Source: Stomorhina lunata (Eukaryota > Arthropoda > Insecta > Diptera > Rhiniidae). From it: a stretch of DNA of 64,000 nt. Shown here piece by piece: positions 22,301 through 34,300 of this stretch. The position numbers were made by a program, and so were the translations under genes. The notes beneath the pieces were generated by a model. It ran no database searches. It was not told the origin of the DNA and worked only from the letters and a program-made list of their open reading frames with translations. Positions within the stretch are counted from its first letter, which is position 1; the number at the start of each line of letters is the position of its first letter. The stretch is from contig OW121740.1 in the NCBI GenBank assembly GCA_933228675.1, forward strand, positions 38,795,492 to 38,859,491, read 5' to 3'.

Positions 22301-25300
22301 TGCATTTAGCTTTGCTTTTACCCGACGATGGTTTTAGTTGTGATGTGGTACGGGGCATACCATCTGGCTTGGTGGACTTCATTAATCCTTTGCAGCAACA
22401 GGGTATGTGCCGTTTGGCTGCTCAACCGACTTCAATTGGCCTCTGGACTGTTTATATGCATCAGTTTAATGTGAGTTTTTCTTTCTTATTATAGTTTTAC
22501 ATTTCAAATTTAATATTTTTTGATTTGTTCTTATCTCTTTCAGGCTCGTTCTTCGAGTTCTATGTCCAATAAACTACCCCAACCTGAGGTTCAAGTCATT
22601 AAATTACATAAGAATTCCAATGGCATGGGCTTGTCTATAGTGGCGGCCAAAGGTGCCGGTCAAGAACGTTTGGGTATTTATATCAAAAGTGTAGTACCGG
22701 GCGGTGCTGCCGATGCTGATGGCCGTTTACAGGCCGGTGACCAACTATTGCGTGTTGATGGCCAAAGTTTAATAGGCATAACACAAGAAAGGTGGGTTTC
22801 TTTAATTTAAAGGAACGAATTGTTTAAAACTCATGCTTTTGTTTTTTCTTATTTAGAGCCGCCGATTATTTGGTACGTACAGGACCTGTTGTTACCTTGG
22901 AGGTAGCTAAACAAGGTGCCATCTATCATGGCTTAGCCACGTTATTGCAACAACCCAGTCCTGTTATACAACGTGGTAAGTAAATTGTTATTTTGAAGTA
23001 TTTACTTAACTTCCTAATTCATAAACCAAATCCTACTATAGACTTTGATAGTTTTATAGTTTGTTCATGAATTAGGGAGTAAGTCTTTTATAAAGGAGTT
23101 TTGAAAATTGATTAGTAATTGAGATTAATATTTAAAAGTTGCTAAAGTAGAATAAGAATGTGGATTATGCCATAATCTGGACTTAAGCTATACTTTGAAC
23201 TGGAACTTGTCTACTAACTACACCATTTTCAATTTAAATTGTGAAATATTTAATTTAAATTGAGAATATTCAATTGAAATTGAGAATTTTCAATTGAAAT
23301 TGAGAAATCTTCAATTGAAATTGAGAAATTTTCAATTGATATTGAGACTTTTCAATTGAAATTGAGAAATATGCAATTTAAATTGAGAATATTCAATTGA
23401 AATTGAGAATTTTCAACTAAAAATGATAAAATTTTTAATTATAATTGAGAAAACCCTAATTGGAAATGAGAAATATTCAATTGAAATTGAAATATTTTCA
23501 ATTGAAATTGTGAATTTTTGAATTGATATTGAGAAAATCCCAATTGAAAATTAGAAGTTTTCAATTGAAATTGAGAATTTTAAAATTTAAATTTAGAATT
23601 TTTCAATTGAAATTGAGAAAAGCCCAATTGAAAATGAGTTTAAATTTTTGATTTGAAATTGAGAAAATTTCAATTGAAATTGAGAATTTTATAATTGAAA
23701 ATGAGAAATTTTCAATTGAAAATGAGAAATTTTCAATTGAAAATGAGAAATTTTCGATTGAAAATGAGAAATTTTCGATTGAAAATGAGAAATTTTCGAT
23801 TAAAAATGAGAAATTTTCAATTGAAAATGACAAATTTTCCATTGAAATTCAGAATTTTAGAATTGAAATTGAGAAACCCTCAAATGAATTTTCAACCTCA
23901 TTTTTAATTAGGGTTTTCTCAATTTCAATTCTGAAATTCTCAATTTCAGTCGAAAATTTCTCATATTTAATTCAAAATTTCTTATTTTCAATTGAAAATT
24001 TCTCATTTTCAATTGAAAATTTCCCAATTTCAATGAAAAAATTCAACTTTATTCTAATTTGGGCTTTTCTCATTTCCAATTGAAAAATTCTCAATTTGAA
24101 TTGAAAATTTGTCATTTTCAACTGAAAGTTTAATTGAAAATTTCTCAATTTCTATTGCAAATTTCTCAATTTCAATTGAAAATTCTAAATTCCAATTGAA
24201 TATTTTTCAATATCAATTAAAATTTCTCAATTTCAATTGAAAATATCTCAATTCCATTTATAAATTTCTCAATTTCAATTGAAAATGGTGTAGTCATTGA
24301 ACTGTTATAGTAAGTTCTAGTTCTATTATTTTTCAAAGTTCAATTATCTAATCAAATTAGTATTTCTTAATACCATTTTCAAAAACTCCTTTAACATTTT
24401 TTTAGTTTAATCTTATGACACTAGACAATTCTTAAGTTTACATACACAACTAATACAACGTCATTAATTTCACAAGTAATTATAATTGAAATAGTTATTA
24501 TTTAGTGATTAAAAGTAATTTTAAATGCTAATTAGTTTAACTAAATATATAAATTTATCATACTCCTTCCCACATGCTGCCATATTTAAAACTATTAAAA
24601 CTAAATAATCGATTAAAAACTTTAACAAACAAAACCAAAAACTTAACAAAAAACTAACCCTTCCAAAGAAGACAAGAATACCCTACAATTTCCTCAAAAT
24701 CATCATCAGCAACAGCGCCGGCACAGTTCGCATAATACCAACAATCGTTATTATAATTCCATATCCGATGATAGTTTAAATCGTAGTCGTCGCCAGTCGT
24801 ATGCAGGCATGTATACCACCTCTACTTCGCCGCCCATAAGACGTCTATCGGCTTCTTCTTTGCTCGAGGAAAGATGTATGATGGGCTATCAGATACCCAT
24901 AGATCCCAGATATCGGGACACACGACCTATAGCCAGATCGGCTAGTAGTTTATATAACATGAGTAAGGAGGTATCGTTGAGTACCCATAATCTAACTAAT
25001 CCCCTTGGAGGAGGCTTAATGTATCAAACGGGTATGCAGGAAATACCCATGCAACAGCAGCAGCAGTTTAGTCCCATACGACAAAGACCTCGCAGCGCTA
25101 GTCATACAAATATTACCAATACACCACCACCCTCGATTTATATAGAAGAGTACCTGGAACCGGGAGAACAATCTTCAAGTGCTAATAAAACCAACTCCCA
25201 AGAATCTTTTACCAATTTTGTCTACACTGAAGTGCATCAGCCTTTAAATGAAGAGGGCATAGCCTCAGTATCCCAAAATGAGGAAATTCCCTTTATTGAT

Positions 25301-28300
25301 GATGGTTCTCCCACTGAGGAGGAAAAACCCTATGTTCCCTTAGAGCAAATTCAGCAAGTCAATAGAGGTATTATAGGCAACAAGAAGCCAGTGAATTTGA
25401 ATACCCAACGCAAAACTGTTAGCTTCGATTTGGAGGAAATGTCTACAAAAGAACCAGCTGTAGAAGTGCTAACAAATCGTAAATTTCATACTCATGATGC
25501 TTTAAGTAAATATTGTTCCAACACTCCCTCATCTACCTCTAATCACAATTCGAATGAATCTTTAAAGTTGGACTCAAATTCTTCACTAGATAAACAGGGG
25601 AAAATGTCTTTGATACAAAAGATCAGAAGAGAATTAAATTCTTATCGCTCGACTTCGGGAAATGGTATGGCAACAACAAATACCTCTGGCGAGGCCGATT
25701 CTGGGGGTAGTAACTCCAATTCTCAACTCTCCTCGACGGAGTCCATAGAAGGAATGCCCTTGTTGACACAACGTTTTAGGGAAGTCACCATTAAACCGCG
25801 TAGAGAACTCAATAGCATAAGGTCCACCTCAGGTGGTGGAATTTCGGGTCAACCGAGCTACAATAGATATCAACAAAAACAACAGCAACAACAACAACCA
25901 CAAAACAGGTTTTTTAATCAAATACAAATAAAAAGAGACTTTAGCAAGCCGCCTTTAATAACAACGCCGCAATTGCACCACCAAACTCTTGTAAAAACAC
26001 AAAATGTAAATATATTTTCAAATTATAAAAACGAACGTAAACCAAGTTTAAATATCCTACAAACTTCAACAAATGAATATGTTCCTAACTGCCTACAAAA
26101 ACCCAAATCTTTATCGCAAAATAACCTTTTATCCTCCTCCTTGGATATGGCAGAAGAGGTAACAGAATTTTCTAAACCTTGGGGTCAGGGTAAAGTCAAA
26201 GAAATGGCTGACTTTTTTGCAAAAAATAAAGATTTCAAATTACATCCATTTGTGGATTCAAATAAAATTCTAAGTAAATCTACTTCCGATTTGTTGGATT
26301 CGAAAAAAGTAAAACCTAAAAAGCCTCTTCTCACAAAACCAGAACAAACTGATATTTTGAAACAATTAAAAGAATGGAGTGTTTTTGGTTTGGAGGGACG
26401 GGATTTTGAAATTAATTTGAAAACCTTACCTTCCACCTCCTCCTCCTCCAAAGAACCAGAACAACAACAACAATCACTTAAACAAACTGAAACTCAACAA
26501 CGAATTAGTTTTAATAACAATTTAATAAATAATCTAAATAATAATTGTAGTAATCTTAATAATAACAACATTAATAGCGATAATTATCATAAACAATTAT
26601 GTACAAATTCTTTAATTGAAACTTCCTCAAGCTCTTCCTCACCTTGTCAAATGTCTTTAAGCACAAAATTAAATGTTAATTGTGATTCTTGTCCTTATCT
26701 TCAATCAAGCAACTGTTGTTGTTCAGAGTTATCATGTACAGTTCTTAAACCAACACCAGACTTGCCTCACCAGCATCATTCTACAAATTGTATAGAATCG
26801 TCTAATTGTTGTAAATGTCATACACACAAAACCTGGTCCGCTTCCTGCTCCACCCATTTTAAACCTCAACAACAACAAGAATCATCATTGTCAAAAGTGT
26901 CGAAAACAGCCAAATCCTCACCCACCTCCTCCTCCTTGCAACGTTGCGGTACCTTAAAATTAAGTTCAAAAACAAAAACTGTACGCAGTATAAAACGCAA
27001 AAATCAGCAACAGCAGCAGCATCAAAATACTCCTCCAACCTGTCCAGATGAAAACAATTATAAAAATTTCAATTCTTCCCTACCTACATGTAAAAAATTA
27101 TTATCTTTAGCCTCTAGTGATTCTCTGACTACTTCGACTACAACCGCAACGACCACATCTCAGTCATCGCAGTCAACAACAACAAATTCATCGAATTTAT
27201 GTTCTTCAACGTGTCCCCATTGTTGTTTGGAATTTGAAAATCAAAATGATTACAAAGATTTAATAAAGGATAATGATACCGATGACGATAATGATGACGA
27301 TGACGACGATGATAACATGGTCGATGATGTTTATAATGATGAGGAAAATGATGGTGGTGATATTATTGAGGACAATGAAATGGGCCCAGATGTTAAGAGT
27401 TTCCATCATAAGCTTGATCCGAATAAAACAAGTTGATATTGCTACCATAACTAAGAGGTTGATTATAATAATGCTTTTCGCTTTTTGTATTTATTAAAGC
27501 TTTTTAGTGTTGTTTTCTTTCTTATTGATGTTGTATTTATTAATTAATATTTTTATTAATTTTTAATGAGTTTCTTATTTTGTAAAAATTTTGTTTCGAA
27601 TTTTGTAAAATTTTTACATTTTTATCAATTTTTTTAACTTACACATGTATCATTCTGGCTCCAGATATGTATATCCGAACCGCTTACTCTAATAGTTTTT
27701 ACTTATAAACTGTGATGTAACTATCGGTCACAGATGACTAGTCAGTCTTGATGTATATATCGGTCACAGGTGGCTAATCAGTCTTGATGTATATATAGGT
27801 CCCATTTGCCAAGCCAGAAAACAACAAAGGAAATTACATTTACCAATTTAAATTTATTTTATTGTATTCAAAAGAACATTCATCGTTTAGATAAATAAAG
27901 TTTCTTTAACTTTGTGATACAAATCCAATTCGTAGGAGGTGACACTTTCATATTTGGCACAATACTTTATGATAATTTTGCATTAAATTTTTTTTTTTTT
28001 TTTAATTAAATCTATTTCACAAAACTCTTAGCAAGATATTCAGAAATGTTTCCTATTCTGATATATTTATATACGTAAGAGCGAAATAATTGCAGATATC
28101 TGCAGTTGTTTCACTCTTCCATACACAAAATGTTTTAAATGTATTAGTAAAAAAGTTGCCTATGTGTTAGTTTCGGTCAATGTAGGGTAGTTAGCAGGAA
28201 TGTCGTCTACGCTGAATATATATTTATACATATTATACATTTATATCCTGAATACAATCAGTGAAATTATGGAATCGGCACTAGGATACCTCTCCTCCTG

Positions 28301-31300
28301 TGCCAGAGACAAAGGGCTAGGAGTGAAACCTGAAAAGACCGAGCTAGTTTTAGTCACCAGGAAGTACAAGGTTGACAGCTTCAAATTTCCAGTACTTAAT
28401 GGTGTAGAGTTAGGGCTATCTTTAGAAGCTAAATTCCTAGGTATCATCTTAGATATGAACCTATCTTGGAAAAAGAAGCTATCTTGAAAGAATGAAAAAG
28501 GGACTTAACGCTTACTACTTTTGCAGGAACTCGATAGGTAAGAACTGGGCCTTAAATCCACTGGTAGTGTACTGGATCTACACGACTATTGTAAGACCAG
28601 TTCTAACGTACGGGTGCGCAGTATGGTGGAAAGCTAATTTCTAATTCTTTTGAGCAAAGTTTAAAGATGTGCTAACACGGGCATCACTGATGCCTGAAGA
28701 AGCACTCCTCTGGCGGTCTTAGACGTGATGCAGGATATACCAGCATACTGAACGGAACGAGTGTCCCTTTCTTCGGGTCACTACTTGACTACTTGAATGA
28801 ACTTTTGTTCAGTTACGTACTAGAGTTCGATATTCCAGATAGAGCCAGCTGATAAAATAGTCAATCGCTCTTTAAGGGGGACTCGATCTTCACAGACGGC
28901 TCTAAAATAAATATCGGCACCGGTGCTGGTATTTTCCTAAAGAAGCAGAATGTTAGGAAATCTTTAAGGCTTGGGAATGAATGCAGTGTCTTTCAGGCAG
29001 ACATTTTTGCCATTTTGAAAGCCACTGAGCTGAGTGGGGTCACCATCTACGTTGACATTCAGGCTGCACTAAAGGCACTAGAATGATATAGTATCACCTC
29101 AAAATTAGTTATGTTGTGTAGATTAGCTATTATTAGTAGCAAAGTATAGAGTAACCCCTTGCTGAGTTCCTGGTCACTGCGACATCGAAGGCAATGAAAT
29201 TGCAGACAAAGTCGCAAAACAGGTCTCGAGCCGGGAACTTACGTTCGCGGTGACAGAAATAGCACCAACTATATGTCACCTTTTCATGGGCATCAAGTCT
29301 TGGACCGGTGAGGAAACAGCAAAGAACTGACATAACGTGGCTACTTGCACAATGTCTGGGACCTTTTGGCCCGATCAAAATATACCCCAAAGCCAAGTTC
29401 TTGCTGGGTCTTAGCAGGATCAGTCTTAGGAAACGTATTGGTATTTTAACTGCCCACTGTGCCCTAAATTCTAGGCTAAATAGGTGGGATGGAGCAATAC
29501 AGGACATTTGCAGACTATGCTGGGACGGGGATTCGTTCAAAATGGTCGACCACATCCTCTGCCATTGTCCTATGCTCCAACAGGTGACAGATTCCTTGAT
29601 GAATCTAGCTCCCAAAAGATATACCAACGGAAATAACTTAATTAAAACAAATCTGAGAAAATGTTGCTTACCATCAACACTTCGCCTCTGGCGTTTAGTT
29701 TAGTCGGACTTGAGTGATTACAGTTCTTCCTAAGTTATTATTTAATTAAGTTAATATTTTTTAATTTATCTTTTGATTTAATCTCAATTATTTTATGCAC
29801 CAATTGTTTTATAATATATATATATTTTGAATATATAATTTATAATTTTTTATTAACTCTGCACCTCAATAACAACTAATTTTTCCAATTTTTTTTTCAT
29901 TCTCTTTTTCACATGCAATTCACCTAAAAAAATAACACTTTTCGCCTAAAATCAAACATCACCATTCACCAAAATCAAACAACAATACCAACAACTTAAT
30001 CGATAAACCAAATTTCTCATGCTTTTTTACAAACAATAATAATATTCAAAACGAAAAATCCTAAAATCACAACCTAAAAAACCTCAGGTAATCGTCGCAT
30101 GTCTGAACGTGATCTAACACGAATGGGAACTGATAGTAATAAGAGTATGAGTGGTGGTCCTCTATTAACAAATAATCACTTACCCAATAGTAAATCTGTA
30201 CCAGCACTTCATCATCATACAGGCAGTGGTACTATTTGTAAGTTTTTTGAAAAACTATAAGTTAAAAAGAAAATTGTTAAAAAGATTTTGAAATATTTAT
30301 TTAAATTTATTTTTCTAATTACAGCCATGGCCAATTCAAAATCACGCAGTACTCATAGTTTGGCCAATACGAATCCAAATTTAAATAGCAATAATAATAA
30401 CAACGAACAGGGTTTCTATCAAAACTTAAGTGTCTATCGTAATCAAAATCAATCACAGCCGATCTTAAGTGAAAGGTAAGATATATATTAGATTTGTGAT
30501 AAGAATTATTATTTAAGTAATTATAACTAAAACTACAACAATAATATGATTAGAATTCAAATTTATTTGCTAATATTGTTGTGGAGATTAACTGAAATTT
30601 ATTTCAAAGAATTTCAAATGTTTTTGAATTTAAAAAATTTAATATAATCAACCTTATTATGACAGTCGAAGTAGTACTTTCGACTACGATAGTTTCGTAC
30701 TCGATTAAATGAATTGTGTTAATATTTTCTTTAATTTGCTACGAAACTGTCGTGGTTGAAGGTACCACTTCCTCTCTTGTAATAAGAATGATTATTTTAA
30801 ATTTTATAAATTCCAATTTAAAAAATTTTTGAAATTCTTTTTACAAAATTTCAGTTAATTTCTAGAGCTACCTTTGATTACTACATTTTCGTACTAGATT
30901 AAAGAAATTATGTTGATGTTTTCTTTAATCTGGTACGAAAATATCGCAGTCGAAAGTTTGGCTATAAAACCCATAATAAGGATAAATATATTTGAAATAA
31001 ATTTTTACAATTCACCAATTTTGTTAACGAATTCGACATTTCTTCAATCATAATATTGCTGTGAATACCAAACGATTCCAAACATTTCTTAACATCTTGT
31101 AGTGTTTACAGTTCATTTGTTATTGAAATTCTTTTCACTAAAACAAAAACTTTAAAATAAAATGTTATTTAATTTTCTATATTTTTTTATTCTATTCCTT
31201 TTTATTTTCTTTAACTTTTGGTTTTATTGATAACAAAAACAAAATCTGCTTTCGGTTTAGGATTATAATACATTTAAAAAAATTACTTTATGGTTTTATT

Positions 31301-34300
31301 CCAATTAAAAAAGAAGTTCAAGTTTTAGAAATGACTAACGTAAGTGATTTATGTCGTTTATGTGTTTTAAACAATTTGTTATTGTATCTAATATCAACAC
31401 AACAAGCTTTTCTTTACATTTTAAAACAATGATACTTTAAACACTACAATTTGCACAAATTAATACAAATTTCCACAGCTTTGAATAGGATTTAGAAACG
31501 ATTTTTTAACACTTAATTTCAAAAGCTTTTGCAGTTTAGATATTAGAGCTTTTGTTTTGGTTTTACTATGACGATTGTAATTGCTTTATTCTACAATAAA
31601 CTTTAAACTGGAACTTAGAACTGAAATAGAACTGAACTAGAACTGAACTAGAACTGAACTAGAACTGAACTAGAACTGAACTAGAACTGAACTAGAACTG
31701 AACTAGAACTGAACTAGAACTGAACTAGAACTGAACTAGAACTGAACTAGAACTGAACTAGAACTGAACTAGAACTGAACTAGAACTGAACTAGAACTGA
31801 ACTAGAACTGAACTAGAACTGAACTAGAACTGAACTAGAACTGAACTAGAACTGAACTAGAACTGAACTAGAACTGAACTAGAACTGAACTAGAACTGAA
31901 CTAGAACTGAACTAGAACTGAACTAGAACTGAACTAGAACTGAACTAGAACTGAACTAGAACTGAACTAGAACTGAACTAGAACTGAACTAGAACTGAAC
32001 TAGAACTGAACTAGAACTGAACTAGAACTGAACTAGAACTGAACTAGAACTGAACTAGAACTGAACTAGAACTGAACTAGAACTGAACTAGAACTGAACT
32101 AGAACTGAACTAGAACTGAACTAGAACTGAACTAGAACTGAACTAGAACTGAACTAGAACTGAACTAGAACTGAACTAGAACTGAACTAGAACTGAACTA
32201 GAACTGAACTAGAACTGAACTAGAACTGAACTAGAACTGAACTAGAACTGAACTAGAACTGAACTAGAACTGAACTAGAACTGAACTAGAACTGAACTAG
32301 AACTGAACTAGAACTGAACTAGAACTGAACTAGAACTGAACTAGAACTGAACTAGAACTGAACTAGAACTGAACTAGAACTGAACTAGAACTGAACTAGA
32401 ACTGAACTAGAACTGAACTAGAACTGAACTAGAACTGAACTAGAACTGAACTAGAACTGAACTAGAATAGAACTAGAACTGAACTAGAACTGAACTAGAA
32501 CTGAACTAGAACTGAACTAGAACTGAACTAGAACTGAAGTAGAACTGAACTAGAACTGAACTAGAACTGAACTAGAACTGAACTAGAACTGAACTAGAAC
32601 TGAACTAGAACTGAACTAGATCTGAACTAGAACTGAACTAGAACTGACTAGAACTGAACTAGAACTGAACTAGAACTGAACTAGAACTGAACTAGAACTG
32701 AACTAGAACTGAACTAGAACTGAACTAGAACTGAATTAGAACTGAACTAGAACTGAACTAGAACTGAACTAGAACTGAACTAGAACTGAACTAGAACTGA
32801 ACTGAACTAGAACTGAACTAGAACTGAACTAGAACTGAACTAGAACTGAACTAGATCTGAACTAGAACTGACTAGAACTGAACTAGAACTGAACTAGAAC
32901 TGAACTAGAACTGCACTAGAACTGAACTAGAACTGAACTAGAACTGAGGTAGAACTGAACTAGAACTTAACCTGAAAATAAACTAGAACTTAACCTAAAA
33001 ATAAACTGGAACTTAACCTAAAATTAAACTAGAACTTCTAAAAAAAACTTTGCCAAGCATAAGCAGCAATTAATACACTAATTTTAGTCTTCTATTAGTT
33101 TCCCAAAAATAAATTTCTAATTTTATACTCTTTGCAGACCTCCCATGCCATCACATTCCGCAATGAACGCATACAATGGAAATTCCCAACAAAATTTACA
33201 AAATCCAATTCTCTCGCCAATAAATGGCACAAATCAATCATCATCAAATCTAAATCAACAGCAAACATCATACCAGCAACAACAACAGCAGCAACAACAT
33301 CCTCAGCATTCATTAATGTCAGCACCACACGCATCTAATATGCCACCAAGTCGTCCACAATCGGCATACTATCAGCATCAAGCAAATCCATCCACAGCTA
33401 CTCAACATCAACATTTAAATAATCCTCATCAGCAACAACAATCACAACAATTCCCACAACATGGTCATGCCTTTAGTGCTAGCACAACTAATTTAAGTGC
33501 TTTACAGCAGCAACAGCTGCAACATATGACACCGCAACAACAACAACAATATCTGCAGCAACAACAACAGAGTCTAACTTTGGGCAATCGTTCGAAGAGC
33601 ACACAAAATTTCCAACGTGATATGCAAACCCAACAAAGTTTGCGCATGCAACAAATGATGGCGCCGTCTATGCCCAACATAAGCAACATGTATCAACAGC
33701 AGCAGCAACAACAACAGCAACATAATACATCTTTGTCCCAGCATAATATGTCTATGCCATCTAGCATAGCCGCCAGTCAAAGTATGCAAAATGTTTCCTC
33801 TATGGCTGATGACAGTCGTTACACATCACAAACGGCTAATAATTCTTTGATGGAAACAAATGGTTACCAACAACAATCGCCGGCAGGAGGTCAAACATTA
33901 AGACGAAATATGCGTGCTGACTATATGCAGGGAGGAGGTATGGAAAGTGCTCAACATTCTCCCAACTTTATGCAACAACAGCAGCAGCAACAGGGTAATT
34001 TTATGACTCTGCCACCTAAACCGGGTTCGCTGCAGCAACAATTAACACCACCTAAACAACAGTTGCCACCAACAGCTCCCAAGCCTATACAACAAAACAG
34101 ATTGTCTATGCAGCAGCCACAAGGTTATAACAATCCATATCAGCAGCAACAACAACAACAGCAGCAGCAAACTAACCAACAAACAGGAGAAGATAAACCT
34201 CCATTACCACCCACTACTACTCATCCCTTATACAAGGCCACCCAACAAATAACACCAGGAATGAATTATGTGGCCAGTACCATAGATCCTCCAAAAGGTG

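Noticed and set aside
23603..23907. Overlapping ORFs on both strands with 7-residue repeats
   Set aside because: The 21-bp repeat unit is a multiple of three, so frames stay open by chance; the tract is intronic and palindromic.
27260..27497. Ile- and Met-rich ORFs overlapping the end of the optional cno exon
   Set aside because: They are out-of-frame readings of the GAT/GAC-rich acidic tail.
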